Below are positions 1-15,069 of a DNA stretch of 64,000 nucleotides, one piece after another. The notes under the pieces are model-generated. The model searched no databases, had not been told where the DNA came from, and saw only the letters and a program-made list of their open reading frames with translations. The position numbers and the translations under genes were made by a program. Origin of the DNA: Capitella teleta (Eukaryota > Annelida > Polychaeta > Capitellidae); NCBI GenBank assembly GCA_000328365.1, contig KB308810.1, positions 166,911 to 230,910 on the forward strand. The letters run 5' to 3'. The stretch's first letter is position 1; each line of letters starts with the position of its first letter.

Positions 1-37
1 ATCTCATGGTTCCCGAGATACCGACCTTGACCTCAAA

Positions 38-1405
38 ATGGCGTCTGCTCAAACTGGAGAACAGTTTTTCGGTAAAGTATTTTGAAAACTACACCTTCAC
101 TGCACCATGTCTTCTCTGTGGAATAGCGCAAATGTAATAAGAACTATGAAATGTAAATTTATTTTCAATTTACGTCAAGTATTAATCATTTATACAGCTG
201 TTACAGTGTATTCATGCAAATTTGAGCGATAATAGAGTCCATTACTTGATAAATCATAACGCACGTGTTGTGATGGTTTTTCTTACAGTCAAGATTTTAT
301 GTTATGGTAATTGGTTATGATTTTAAGTGGCAGTGCAATGTATTTATTTATTGGATTCATTCATTTATTCATTTTAATCTCTCTTAATTTACCTCACTCG
401 GTTTAATTATTATTTCATCTCTGCTTCAAGGACAATCAAGTTAATTTTCAAGAGTCCTGATACAAAATTACTATAATCATTCGGCCTGACCACAGTAAAT
501 AGCCCCATCTATTTGAAATAAAGTTTATTTTAATTTAAAGGCCGATGAACAAACATGAATTAAAGTCTTATTTAACAATAGAAAAACAAATATGTGTAAA
601 TGTAAAATTTGAGGTCATAAATTTTTAGAAAAGGGTGGCATTTCCAGGAGCAGCACTCAAGCATAGGTGCTTATTATAAGAAAAAAAAATGTGCAGAATT
701 TAGCAGTGCTAACATTACGGTCGACAACAGTTCATATGATTCAATTTATAGGATATGGTAAGGGCGTAACAAGAACAGCTGTAGGGATAAAATTGGTATA
801 TGCTTCATGACAATCAACCCTGTTTGTTCTTTTCAGTTTTTCTGAGAGAAGATGGTGTCCTGTGTGAGGATGTGGAAATGAAAATTGAAGTGAGCCATGA
901 TGTGTGTCAAACAGTGGACAATGGTGAGGCACTCGGTCCACTGTTTGTGAAGATTGATGAAAACCCAGTGCCTGTTATAGTGATAGAGCAGAAAGCTGTG
1001 GGCTTCAGCAGAGACCAGACACTCTTTCTCTTGTCACAAATGAGTGCAAAGGTTGACATTCTTTTTGATGGCGGCAAAGCTCGTTCAATGGCCGAATTGC
1101 GTGACCGATTGTCCGCAAGGAGAGGCGGCATGAAGAAGTTCTGGTTGGACGTTGCGTCCACGCTGTCCAAGGCATTCTCCTTGATTTTTGATGCGGAGAA
1201 AGTGCGCCGGAAGTGGCAGACGCTCTGTGATGGTTACAAAAATTATGTGGATAATCATAACAAAACCGGTTCAGCGCGATCAAAATTTGAGTGGAAGGAT
1301 CAGATGGAGGAGCTGTTGGGGGAGCGCCACGATGTGCGTCCCGTTGTTACGGCACACAACAACTGCTCCGCTACCCTTGGGGAGCTAGGTTCAAGTCATC
1401 GGTAA
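38..1405 (+). CDS. Myb/SANT-like (MADF-type) DNA-binding protein, two exons
   Basis: Two exons join in frame: 38-71 and 837-1405. The donor is GTAAAG and the acceptor is TTTTCAG. The product is 200 aa and starts MASAQTGEQFF. Residues about 75-180 look like a Myb/SANT-like (Myb_DNA-bind_4/MADF) trihelix: a leading segment on FSRDQTLFLLSQM, a central tryptophan in KKFWLDVASTLSK, then KVRRKWQTLCDGYKNYVDN, TGSARSKFEW and MEELLGERHDVRP. This layout is known in host trihelix factors and in accessory genes of Harbinger-like and other DNA transposons, so it may be transposon-derived; no transposase gene is visible nearby. The N-terminal 70 residues are unrecognised. The last codons (NNCSATLGEL) overlap a 27-bp sequence repeated at 21,006, so the present C-terminus may come from a repeat. 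Exon structure is solid; the function is inferred from the domain. Confidence 0.65.
1361..1387 (+). repeat. 27-bp hairpin motif shared with 21,006-21,032
   Basis: The 27 bases at this site and at 21,006-21,032 are identical. The core folds as a hairpin, GCTCC and GGGGAGC arms around GCTACCCTT, and ends in CTA. It looks like the terminus of a small transposon, and flanking sequence differs between the copies. Confidence 0.6.
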
Positions 1406-1819
1406 TAATAATAATCATATTTATTTCGCATATGCATGCAATATCGAAGAATAGCATCACGCTAATTCCACAAGTGTAACTGATCTGATTATCAATGTAA
1501 TGTAGTGCATTTATGCAAACGGATATTTCAGGCACACTTGTGGGCTTAGCATCACGCATGACGTACGCGTACATTGGAGTTCCGCTTTGCAAAGTGTTCC
1601 GCAATTTCAGCAAAATAATGTATAATAATATAATATTATACTAATATTATATATTATTATATATATATTAATATAATAATAATTATTGAGACATCGACTC
1701 CCGCCGAGTGTCCAAAGAATGTTCTTTCCATGGCACATCTTGCGTTTGTTAAAAAGTGCGTAACTTTATATATATTAAGTGATGTTCCCTACAGTTTAGC
1801 AGGATGGTTAATTTTTTAA
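1406..1819. other. AT-rich intergenic stretch with no gene
   Basis: No coding signal is seen. Positions 1,612-1,690 are almost pure A/T with imperfect TAT/ATA runs, a simple-sequence block. The rest is unique-looking spacer up to the MITE. Confidence 0.5.
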
Positions 1820-2251
1820 AGAGGACCTCTGGTTGTTTTGAACTAGTAACGGGTGATAGAGAATGCATCCCAAAAGACATATACGGCTTTTGACTGCCAT
1901 AGTTTCAGACAATACGCTTGCTGTGGGCTGGCTAATTCCTAAATACATCGAGTTTGAGAGGTTTAAATCTCGCTTTCTTCTCGCTGTCGATTTCAGACTG
2001 TGATGACGCGAAGAAAGTAATTCTCCCATTGTTAACAATGGTAGCCGTCGAGTGAGCAGATCCTTCAGCAGTTCCCATAAAAGAAATCTCGCTCTCGTTT
2101 CAAGCTATTTTGACTGAGCAGGAAATTCGTATTTTAATTTGTCTTTGAATATCATTCACAGTTTGCCAAATTTTTCAAAAATGGTCTCTTGTCACTCACA
2201 AAAGCCCAAAGAATCGATCTAAAAAGGTTCCGAAATGAACAGAGGTCCTCT
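1820..2251. mobile_element. MITE family 2, copy A (TTAA target site)
   Basis: The 432-bp element starts AGAGGACCTCTGG and ends CAGAGGTCCTCT, so the ends are inverted repeats that are themselves palindromic. It is flanked by TTAA on both sides (1,816-1,819 and 2,252-2,255). A second copy lies at 34,725-35,159. TTAA duplications are typical of piggyBac and Kolobok superfamilies; no transposase is encoded, so it is a non-autonomous passenger. Confidence 0.8.
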
Positions 2252-2913
2252 TTAATTAAGTGTAAAGTAGATACGTTTATTCAAATATCCAACTTAATTA
2301 TCATGTCAGTCATGACTACTCCTCAGAATTAAGTTCTCGCTGCACGGGGCTGTAGTCACTGTGCATCATCGTTGATAGGGACACGATCATTGCGTCAATT
2401 AGCGTACATGTATATTGTAATTACCGTATGTGTTTTTTTTTTTGTTTTTTTTTTTTTTTTTTTATCTCTTTCTTTCCATCAAATTGACTGAGAGTCGTTT
2501 TAGTGATAGGTATCTAGATGCACGTACATGCTGTTATATTCATGTTAATTTCGGATGAAATGAAAATTCGGACCTTTACGTGTCGCACTAATTTGTCCGG
2601 CGCTTCATTTCTTCGTTTTTCAGGTCTCAATTCCTCGACCAAGAACACTCCATGAAGTCTGAGGGCATGATCAATCGGCAGGAAGTGATGTGCTAAGAGC
2701 GCAATGCCTTTCACTATAGCTTAGATTTGTCCAGCCTATACGTCAGCGGCGATCTGAGAATATTCAGACGACATTCTGTCTAAGATTTGTCATGCCCTTC
2801 ATATGATTATTTTTCTACCCAACGTGTTCATGGCATATTGTTTAGCTCTGTTTATGTCAATCAGCTCTGTGTGTTTACTGTTCACATTTCTGTGGTTTAT
2901 TTTCATTATGCAG
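2252..2913. other. Spacer without a recognised gene
   Basis: There is a T-rich run at about 2,431-2,463. If the lectin exon at 2,914 belongs to a working gene, its upstream exons should lie here or further left, but I could not recognise any. Confidence 0.4.
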
Positions 2914-3122
2914 GTTTAGCTTCGTGGTTTTGGATCGGGGCCAACGATCTGAGTAGTGAAGGCTTGTGGGAGTGGTTTGGCGTGAATCTTTACGTACAGG
3001 GGACTACCTATCCCGGTGAGTCGGAAAGCAATGAAGACTGTGCAGCTTTTTATAATGGAAAGCTCATAGATTATTATTGCGAAAATTTATTTTTATTAAT
3101 TTGTGAATTCCAATTTGTCTGA
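2914..3122 (+). pseudogene. Orphan C-type lectin domain exon (C-terminal half)
   Basis: The exon follows a good acceptor (TTTTCATTATGCAG) and reads in phase 1 to a stop. It holds the second half of a C-type lectin fold: WFWIGANDLSSEG, WEWFGVN, PGESESNEDCA, a cysteine in DYYCEN and a final ICEF. The WIGxND, EGxWxW and NEDC elements are the classic long-loop landmarks, although the EPN/QPD-type sugar motif is not obvious. I found no first-half exon or signal peptide upstream in the window, so this is either the last exon of a gene with distant exons or a leftover from lectin duplication; the gene at 37.8-48.2 kb is a relative on the other strand. Confidence 0.55.
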
Positions 3123-3823
3123 TCATTGCCGAGGGTTCATCTATACATCACACGAATATCAATCTCTGTCCGGCCAAGACTGAAGTTCAAAATATATTTT
3201 TTAAATATTGTATAATTAAAAAAGTTATATTCAAAAGTTATATTCAATACTATATTTAATAGAACTAAATATATAGAAGAAACAAATAAATTCTTTGTTG
3301 ATCTTGTTTGTATGGCTTGTTCTCACAACGTTTATTCATGAACTGTGATTCGGGCCTAATAAAGTCACCCAGCTGGAAATATTGGTACGTGCATGTGAAA
3401 GGGAGGGCAAGATCAAGAGACTAGAACAAAAGCAAATGAGAAAAGAAAAAAAGGTAGCAGCGGTTTTAGAGAAAAAGAGCATTTTTGTAACACTTAACGC
3501 AACAATGAAAAATGTCCATAATTATACTTATATATTATAATTATACTGTGAATATACTTATGAGTCACCATGTACGATTACGTGTGTATGTACAGTATAT
3601 AATTGTGGGGAATCCGAATAGAGGGTTTTCCAAGTTGAATAGGTCGTTACCGATTATCTTGCACTGACATATTCAGTTCTGCGATATTGTGGAAATGTCA
3701 ATATTATTGACATGTCGAGAATTCATCGATGGATTTTTGGGAGGTCTTTCCTCGACGTTTCTTTGAGTGAAAGTCCGCGGTCCGCCTGAAAGAAAAAGGA
3801 TAGATTCGAGGAGCATGGTGGTA
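3123..3823. other. AT-rich spacer, nothing recognised
   Basis: Low-complexity AT stretches occur near 3,190-3,290 and 3,510-3,600. No open frame or repeat family was recognised. It is the downstream flank of both the lectin exon and the receptor gene. Confidence 0.4.
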
Positions 3824-4879
3824 TTATATCTCACCTGTTGATCTCTTGCAGAAGCACACCATTTCCATGCTGGTTTTACGAAATTTACTCCCAGCCAATG
3901 TATAGAAGACAAAATTGAGTGAATGTCCTGATAGAATTAAGCATGTGCTGATAATATACTTGCTGTAATCATTGATATAATTCGACCCGATGACCAATAT
4001 GTGGATGACGTTGTATGTGTCAAATGCACGTGACAGAAGAGAAAATATGGACATCGACAAAAACATCAACGTCAGACTATGATTGTTCTGGTGACTACTA
4101 TCCGTCTTTCCCAGTTTCTGGTGCTGCATGTTCAGCTGTTTTAGACGAATCACAATGCCGAGGTTGAGGAGACAGATGAAAACCCATGGAATCAGGAACC
4201 CTAGAATACGATTGATCCCCAGAGATAGCTGTCTGGATAATTTGCTTGTTTCGGCACTGCGATAACAAAAATTTACGTTGTTAATCAGAGCCTTGCGAAA
4301 GAACCAAAACCGATTCATTTCCAAAGATGAAAATATTAGAATGACAGCCACCATTGCAATCTTAACTCTACGTTTAGTGAACCACAGAGAAACTTTCAAT
4401 GGGAACATCACAGAGGCAAACCGCTCCAGTGCAATTAAAAGGCAAAACACATAGGAACAATCGCTCCCAACAACACCCAACCAGTTAAAGAACTTGCACC
4501 CCCAATCCGTATTCTGCATTAGAGACCACCCAAAATTCGCCCAAATGACATAGTCAATGTGATAAGTGGTAGCCGCGGCATCAGCAAAGCACAATCCTAT
4601 CATAACAAGCAAAGCGGCCTGCTTCTGCTTCGGAGCCATCTTCAAAAACACAACAATCGATAGCCCATTGAGGAGATAGTTCATTGGGCAGAGACAAGTG
4701 GATGCAATTTGATAATTGTACATGGCTGCCTTGCGGTTTCTCACAAAGTTTTTCGTTATTTCCAATTCCTTGTTGATCACTGGGTCCACAGTATGGTCGT
4801 CAAGGTAATCTTTAACCTCAGTTTGTGTTGCCACGGTAACAACCAGAGCAGCCAATAAGATAAACGGTAGCCGAGCCAT
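3824..4879 (-). CDS. Rhodopsin-class-like seven-transmembrane receptor, single exon
   Basis: A 351-aa uninterrupted frame starts at MARLPFILLAALVV, which reads as a cleavable signal peptide (ends near VATQT). Seven hydrophobic segments follow. Family landmarks: a cysteine just before TM3 (DWGCKFF) with a partner in the second outer loop (NVNFCYRS); ERF in place of the DRY motif after TM3 (ALERFASV); a proline in TM5/6 (LIPWVF); and SLNFVFYTLAG standing in for NPxxY, followed by a short basic tail with CFCKRS. This suits a divergent class A receptor at the plasma membrane; the ligand cannot be told. The gene is intronless while its neighbours are intron-rich, as expected for lineage-expanded receptor families. 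A TATA box sits 36 nt upstream. Confidence 0.75.
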   Translation of the reverse strand: MARLPFILLAALVVTVATQTEVKDYLDDHTVDPVINKELEITKNFVRNRKAAMYNYQIASTCLCPMNYLLNGLSIVVFLKMAPKQKQAALLVMIGLCFADAAATTYHIDYVIWANFGWSLMQNTDWGCKFFNWLGVVGSDCSYVFCLLIALERFASVMFPLKVSLWFTKRRVKIAMVAVILIFSSLEMNRFWFFRKALINNVNFCYRSAETSKLSRQLSLGINRILGFLIPWVFICLLNLGIVIRLKQLNMQHQKLGKTDSSHQNNHSLTLMFLSMSIFSLLSRAFDTYNVIHILVIGSNYINDYSKYIISTCLILSGHSLNFVFYTLAGSKFRKTSMEMVCFCKRSTGEI

Positions 4880-4914
4880 GGTGTAAAGATGGGGTCAGAG
4901 TCAAATCGGTGTAT

Positions 4915-4922
4915 CTTATATA
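4915..4922 (-). promoter_or_regulatory. TATA box of the receptor gene
   Basis: TATATAAG on the minus strand lies 36 nt before the start codon at 4,879. Transcription starting 25-30 nt below it would give a leader of only about 10 nt. This is inferred from spacing alone. Confidence 0.5.
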
Positions 4923-5204
4923 CAATCCCTACAGGGAAGGCCTCCTAATATTACAAGCACGAACTCCCCAATGTATCATGCTACTGTCTACGAACACCAA
5001 AGCTTCCTGCTCTACATTCATTCGGTGTAACCGGTGTATAAATATAACACTAATATGGCTTCCAAGATATTCACCAAATGGCTCGCATCGGCACGCTAAT
5101 GTTGAATAATATGTACGTGCTTGTTGTCTTCTTTCAGAGTGCGGTCGCAAGGATAATTGTTATCGTGTACTGAAATCCTATAAATTAAAATATGATCAAG
5201 TATC

Positions 5205-5700
5205 AATGCAACTGGCTTTTCATGTATGCTACATGATTCAATCAATCCGAAATTAGCATCAATGCAATCCTTCCAGTGCCCTGAGTGGATATATACCCCA
5301 TTCAATCATTAACCACCAATTTACATAATATAATTATCTCCTATCATGGTGGGGTCACGGACATTGATTTTCATGTATATTACACGATTTAATCATCGAA
5401 AATAATCATTAAAAAACCCCTCCAGGTGCCCTGAGTAGATATACACCCCATTCAATCATATGAACCTAGTAGGCAACAACACAGGATCCAGTTAGCACTC
5501 TTGAAAATACTTCCTATCTTCTACCATGTCGTGGTCACGGACATGGGTTTTCATGCATATTACATGATTCAATCAATCTGAAATTAGCATCGATACAATC
5601 CTTCCAGTGCCCTAAATTGATAATTGTACTCTATACAGATTTGATATACATGTATATATAATCCCTATCTCCTATCATGGTGTGGTCACGGACATGTGGC
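5205..5700. repeat. Diverged tandem repeat, about three units of 170-180 bp
   Basis: Three related blocks start near 5,218, 5,369 and 5,548. Each holds TTTCATG.ATATTACA.GATT, then CCAGTGCCCTGA and, in the first two, ATACCCCATTCAATCAT. Between them recur TCCTATCATGGTG.GGTCACGGACAT. Units differ by many substitutions, so the array is old. Confidence 0.65.
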
Positions 5701-5812
5701 CAGAAGACGCAATAATTTTATCTTTGTAGTCATAACGCAAGAAGAATGGCATCACGCGGGAAAATATAATAATGCGGGTGAAAGTTCACAGCGAATAGAT
5801 ACGATTCCACAA

Positions 5813-6151
5813 TCATAACGGATTGGAATACAACAGTATGTAAGCAATATTTTCTCTGAATACCACAGTAATACACGCATAATATACGTCCATGGATGAA
5901 TTTAAATCATCCATCAACACGACTCGGACTGGCGTCGTCTGCGTCGGTTCTTTGGGTACGTGAACCCTTGATCCGAGGACCGAGAGGCTCGGCTCGATGG
6001 ATGCCATGGAAGGCAAAGAAGCTGCATGCATCATCTGTCGCTGCGAAGCTGCATTCTGATCCAGGACGACGGTTGTAGGTGCCTGCTTCTGTTGATTCAG
6101 TTGCACTGGGTGTTGCTTCTGAGTCTGCAATGTGCTGCGCATGAAGGTCAT
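5813..6151 (-). CDS. Hypothetical Gln/Ser-rich protein, possible first exon
   Basis: A frame of 112 codons starts MTFMRSTLQTQKQHP and is rich in Gln, Ser and Pro up to about residue 85, after which it becomes hydrophobic and intron-like. A plausible donor (GTATAT) follows NSSMD near 5,893, so the true exon may end there. A TATAAAAG sequence lies on the same strand at about 6,171-6,178, which would put transcription start close to the second methionine. No family is recognised and there is no second exon to confirm it. Chance is possible. Confidence 0.25.
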   Translation of the reverse strand: MTFMRSTLQTQKQHPVQLNQQKQAPTTVVLDQNAASQRQMMHAASLPSMASIEPSLSVLGSRVHVPKEPTQTTPVRVVLMDDLNSSMDVYYACITVVFRENIAYILLYSNPL

Positions 6152-6769
6152 AATCTATCCGATCACCACCCTTTTATATTACGATTCAATTATCGAGGCA
6201 CACTTGTTGAGTAGAACAATCGCGTATATACGAAAAAACTCAAATGGAATCGTGCAAAAGAGGATCATATTTGGTCAGCATATTGTAGTGAGCTCAGTCG
6301 TTTAATACGTGGAACTGAACCCCCGTGGGAAGCACTCTTATGTTGTGATCATAATTGCAATCAACACGCCGATAGTATAGGCCAGTACTACGACATCATT
6401 GTACAGTGCTGCTCCACTGCTGCAATACGCACCATCCCTTCGGGAAAATCAAGACATAAGGCGGGATGCAAAGAAAAGGTCCGCCCCTACCAAGATCGAG
6501 CCAAATGATGGCATCAACAACATCAACATTATGGAAACATCGGGCAGGAAAATGAACGGCCAGAGAACGGGTTGATTAGAGATACTATGGTTAAAACCGA
6601 AAGGAAATATAAACCGGTGTCGAAGTGGCTTGTGCGAAATCACAAGTGTCCAAGTGCGTTATAATATAGTAGTGGTTGTTGTTATAAGCATTCTGTCAAT
6701 GTACATGATGTTACGAGGGCTGTGAAAAAACTAAAACGTGGGAAATCTGAGGTTAAGGATGTAATCTGT
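6152..6769. other. Spacer, nothing recognised
   Basis: No convincing frame, domain or repeat is seen on either strand. It lies between the Gln-rich frame and a LINE relic. Confidence 0.35.
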
Positions 6770-8060
6770 TCTGATCACATCATCAATGGGTGTCACGAAT
6801 TTTTTATTTGTCTATCTTTCCTGTTTGATGAATGATTAGTTCACCAATCTGCCCCTTCTGCTATGCTTATATCAACTCTAATCCCTATCCCAAAGGATAA
6901 AAAGAAATCATCATCGTGTGTAGCCATAACTATACAGGTCAATTGCTCTCAGCAGCACCATTGCGAAAGTGTTTGATAAAATTATACTTTTGAAGCAGGC
7001 AATTAAAGGTTTTAAGCACAAGTCCCCTCCAGTTTGGTTTCAAAGAGAAACATAGCACGACACAAGGCAATTTTATCCTTGAAGAGGTTGTCAATAAGTA
7101 TTCAAACTCAAAGTTGTATTGCACACGTACTGCTGGATTCATCTAAAGCGTTCGACAGGCTACATTATATAAAGTTATTTCGTCTTCTGATCCGTAGAGG
7201 TCTATGTCTTTGGTTTAGTATATTACTCATTTCTATGTACACGCAGCAGAGGTTATTTTTTAGCAGTTAATTTGAATGGTAAACGATCTTCCTCAATGAG
7301 TTGTAAAAATGGCGTTAAACAAGGCGGGTACTGTCTCCAATTTTATTGTGTATCTACATGGATGAGCTGATTGGACGATTGAAAATATCAGGCATTGGTT
7401 GCCATTTATGAGATTGGTATTTCTGGGCTTTGGTGTATGCCGATGATCTCACTCTATTAGCCACAAGTAATCGAGCGGCTCAAAAGAATGTTTGCCATTT
7501 GTGAACAATTTCCCTCGGAATATGATGTTTTGTACAACCCCTCCAAAAAGCGTATTTTTATTTATAACTGTAATTCCAATGTAAACATTCATTTGAATGA
7601 TAACGTTAAATTGTTAAGATTGTGAACTCTTGTAAGCATCTTGGTGTGTATATTGGCGAGAATGCAAGCACTAAAAATATAGAAAGATCTGCTCATGATA
7701 ATATACGAAGAAGAAATGTCATGTTATCTAAATGTGGCCATTGTACTTGGTTTGTTAAAAGATATTTATCTTGATCATACAGCTGTCATTTTTTGGTTCT
7801 TCTCTTTGGAATCTAAATGAAAAATCAATACAATATATAAATTCAATTTGGAAAAAGTGCTGTAAGAAGGTACTCAATATTTCACCATTGACGAGGTCAA
7901 AATTTATTTCATTCTTAATGTGCGTACGTCATTGCCGAATGTTTTTGCTCAATTGAATAGTCGGTTTGTAAATTTCTTTTCAGATTGCATGAATAACAGG
8001 AACCCTGTTGTTTCCTATGTTGCAAAAACCAGCCGCAATAATAGTAGAAAAATAGCCACA
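6770..8060 (+). mobile_element. Decayed LINE, reverse transcriptase remnant
   Basis: Translation in shifting frames shows reverse-transcriptase landmarks in order: QFGFKEKHSTTQ, LLDSSKAFDRLHY, NGVKQGG, LSPILLCIYMDELIGRL, then a catalytic YADDLTLLA near 7,437-7,465. A further piece at about 7,771-7,956 (NSIWKKCCKKVLNISPLTRS) fits the C-terminal region. At least several frameshifts and stops interrupt it, so it is dead. The pattern suits the CR1/jockey-like non-LTR group. A related remnant is at 28.9-29.5 kb. Confidence 0.75.
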
Positions 8061-9585
8061 AAATAATAATAGACGTTTATATTATCCAAGTAAATGTCAC
8101 AATTTTATCAATTCCAATATGATCTATGAAAATGATCGAGAGATGAAATACAAAATTTAGAAAGCATGTGAAATTAATTTAAACGATGAAGATTTTTCTA
8201 GTGTTTCGGCCATTGCTGACAAGACAAATATACAGATAAGAATGAATGAATGAATGAATGAATGCTAGTAATTAGTAATTAAATGATTCGTTGTGGTTGT
8301 CCGTTATGGCTGTGGTGCTGGTCTCGAGAAATAAGTGAAACGTATGCGAAGTGATCTACGCCGATACGTTAGGTCTCCTGAAACGAACACTCCGAATATG
8401 TTTTACTCTTTTGTCGCCCATCTGTTGATTCGATGCAAATTTGTTTTCTGGTAAAGATTACGAAATGGTGGTCGGTTTAATTCACCCATGAAATGACATT
8501 TTGATAAAGTGAAGTTGGAAGACTTGCAATAGGTGAGATTTTCTTCGATTTGATGCCTGTAGGCGTGTTTTTCACTTGCAATGGTGACGTGGCCGCAATA
8601 CGCCATATACGGTCACCGGCGACGGTCACACTGACCCTAAATGTAGTAAATCCAGTTAGTAACCATGGTAACCTCATCTTTGGAAACGGATAGCAACAAG
8701 GGCTTGTATCGAACCAAAGAGACACTACCAATTTCATGTTATCACTCATCACCCTCATCATACTGAGTGGTTGCTAAACACTACTCTGGGTAAATTACTA
8801 AATATCATAATTTAAATTCAATATTAAATAAGGATAGGGTTTGTTAGGGTTAGGGTTCGCAACCCTGCATTAGTATTGCAGCGTTTCATCAGCCTTAATG
8901 TTGACTGTCGCGCTCATCATAACACCATAGCCTCATAGATCATAGGTCGGAATAAAGTGGTGCTCACTACGTTTTAGTTTTTCCGTTACTGTAGGACAGG
9001 AAACGTTCGGACAAATTCCGATTAGTTTCACTGATCCCAACAGAAATTGCGGCCAATCAAATTACATTTACTGATTCAGCATTCATACTGGGTATTTACC
9101 TGTAATTTCCTTGGTTGCGGTTGCCTTCAGTTAAACGCCTTTGAAGTGCTTTGATAGTTTTGGTTATAAAACGTAGAACATGCTGATGATCAGTGATTTG
9201 TCCATGGTACTATTATAAGACCTAGCGGCTGCCATGAAGCTCTGAGCCATAAGCCATCATGTACATGTTCCACCATGAAAATCAGTTGAAATAGAGAATG
9301 AGTAAATTGTTGACAGTAAACTGTGAGAGTTGTGAATTGAGATGTGACTCTTGGTTCTCATTTGCATGATATTTGCTTCCGTACAGTTGTGTGTATCCAC
9401 TGTAGCACTGTAGCATGTTGTTAAAGGCAGTCTTAGTAACCAGGGCATGAAGCTAAAATAATAAAAGTATTGTTCTGCATAGGCTCAATCCTAATGATTA
9501 AATGGATAACATTATTGTTTATTTATTATAAATTAAAATAATATCCTCATCTTCATTCGTTGTTAAGTTGATCTTTGTTGAATAC
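8061..9585. other. Intergenic, no gene recognised
   Basis: It contains a short (GAAT)n run at 8,241-8,265 and two TTAGGG words near 8,844-8,862. No domain-bearing frame was found; the 94-codon minus-strand frame at 8,477-8,761 shows no family signature. Confidence 0.4.
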
Positions 9586-9589
9586 TTAA

Positions 9590-10258
9590 AGGGATGGGGA
9601 ACTGAATTTTAAGTGATGTTCTATTGACTCATAGCCCCAATTGATAGCATTCCGTGCCAAAAACACCATGCCTGGATGCAAGCGTAAGGAAATAATGCAT
9701 TCCGAATATCGGGGTTAGCATTGGGCCTATGGGAGAATGGCTTCCATTACGAAGTATAGGAGGCAAACGTCAGCTGAAGGCTTGCCCTGATTGGTTCCAT
9801 TCCCCTCGCGAAGCTATCGATTTCAGCCAATCAGAGCAGATCATCTTCGCCATAAAAGGACATCTTTGTTGTTTTCGAAACGAAAGCGCATGCGTGGTGC
9901 ACTCTGGCTGACCTTTTTACTGTTTCAGGATGAGAAACATGGTAGGTGTCCTAGAAAATTGCTTGTTAAAATAACAAAAATAGCAAAAAATGATTATTCC
10001 ATCTATATTTGCGAAAAGAAAATAAAAAAATATCCAGGAGTGTAGTCGCAGGACACGCTGATATGACGAGGCCCATTGTAAAAGATGGGGGGGGGGGACT
10101 CTGTGTTTCATCACAGCTCCTGACGTCACGCCTAATTAGCAATATATCTCCCGCGAAATCGTTAGGGATGATATTCCTTGTGTGGGCCAGGCATAGGAAT
10201 CATTTTTGGTGCATCAAATAACGACTCAAAGTCCATTTTTAACCAGTTCTCCCTCCCT
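9590..10258. mobile_element. MITE family 1, copy A (TTAA target site)
   Basis: A 669-bp element starts AGGGATGGGGAACTG. Its other end reads CCAGTTCTCCCTCCCT, an inverted repeat of the start. TTAA precedes it and TTAT (one change from TTAA) follows. It is collinear with a second copy at 31,405-32,075 over the whole length with small indels, including a G-run at 10,087-10,096. No protein is encoded. The TTAA site and AGGG-type ends suit a Kolobok- or piggyBac-driven passenger. Confidence 0.85.
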
Positions 10259-10690
10259 TTATGGTTTCTATTGGCACCTGATAGCAGATTGTTGATATTG
10301 CTCTGAGCTAGAACCATGGTTTTTACTGAGCTAGCCGCTGTAAGCTGCTGATTTGAGTCTTCAGCCAGCCATAGTTTCTGAGCTTCGTGGTCTTATCAAT
10401 AACACTCGATAATATCCTTGAATTAAGTCCAAGCAATCAAGGTGCATCTTACTTATTATATATTAGGCCGAATTCATTGGGCACTCAAGGTTCAAATATT
10501 ACATTTTGAACAATTTTACAAGATAACATTGACTTCCAATCATAAAGGTCGATGTCCAACTTGATTTATAAATGATTCTATATTATTGATGATTGAATTG
10601 ATGATATTTTGAATATTTTCAGACCATGGCTTTGAAAAGCCGACCGTCATGTAGTTTATTCTTATAGAAGTGTAGACAGAATCGTCAGAA
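10259..10690. other. Upstream region of the zinc transporter gene
   Basis: This 430-bp stretch separates the MITE from the ZnT5 start codon and should hold its promoter. I see no clear TATA box and no other feature. Confidence 0.4.
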
Positions 10691-13719
<3,029 letters not shown>

Positions 13720-15069
13720 GAGTGAAATCACAAAAGGGCGTGCGATTGATTACTTGTTATATTGTCTTGACATCATTTTCTGGTTGTATATTATGTGAAT
13801 TTAATGTCATTTGGATGAATGAACGCATTATTTTTCTGCCGTCGCATGGAGTTTTCTTCGTTATTTTTGTTTCTATATATTCAAATAAGATTCATTTTCT
13901 ATGTTAGATGCTCTTGATACAAAATGTCACTAATGCCAAACTATTCATGTAAATTTTTTTGGAAAGGTCGGTTTTCCTCTGATATCTCTAAACCATCTGA
14001 GGAAACTTCAAAAGGAATTATTTCACTCTGTGACATGTTATTGATGCCGCTACCGACGACAATGCAATCAGCAACCCAACTGGGTATTGCATATAGAGCT
14101 CATCTTCCTTATCTCAGAAGAAAGATAGTAAACAATTTGTATTATTCAATCTATGAAGTTAAGTGACAATCATGAGCTATAGGGGTGCACACAGGGTATT
14201 TTTTTAGCAATTCAGGTATCTGATCCAGAAGTGAGAAAGTAAATATGGAAAAATATGATTTATTATGGAACTTCAGGAGGAACATAGCAACACCCTTAAG
14301 TAGATTTTGAATAACAAAAATATGGAAAGCTGTCAACATGCAGAAAAATCTGGAGTAAAAATCACTGGAAAATTGAGTGCCATTTGTTCAGAAGAAACCA
14401 TTTTGATAATTCGGCTGAGTTACCCATAGAGATCATAACATTGGTAATCATATACGGTAATTAAAAATGACACTAAAAGGCTGACCCGCTAGAAAAAGAG
14501 AAAAAAAAAGAAAACTTCTTGTAAAATAATCTTGTGGAGCGGTGGATATTATTCTGAGCATTACACTGTTTCGTACACGATATTCGGCATTTTCAGGGAA
14601 ATAAAAAATATATATTTATGTGAAAGTGTTGCACAGTACACGTGCACTTGACTAACAAAGAGTGATGAGTACTATATCCGTAGGACAAAACCTGTTTCCA
14701 TAGCAACGCACCAAATATCATTTCCAGATGAAAATGAGCGCAAGGAGAAAATAAGCAAGAACCGCAAATAAACAAAGATACTTTCATTGTTAGCCGCACA
14801 CCCAAAAAAAAAAAAAAAAAAAAGATTTTTAAAACGAAATATGAGCACAAATAAAAACTAAGCAAGAATAAAATCCTGTTTGTAAAATGATAATTAATTA
14901 ATAAAATAATAAAACAGTGGAATCAGCAGTAATTAACAAACAAAACTTTAAAAACGTGGAATTAGGTTAAAAATTGTGACCCATGATATGATGCAGTGGG
15001 TTATAATACAAATCACTTTGCAAGTAAAATAATTAATTATCTTGGCCAGCCAAGGTTTCATTATTTCTT
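13720..15069. other. Convergent intergenic region between ZnT5 and SHC
   Basis: It should contain both 3' untranslated regions. It has an A-run at about 14,803-14,823 and AT-rich sequence. An 80-codon frame at 13,924-14,166 has no family signature and is probably UTR or chance. Confidence 0.45.

Noticed and set aside
8844-8862. TTAGGG words resembling telomere repeat
   Set aside because: Only about two to three units; too short to be more than chance or a tiny interstitial trace.
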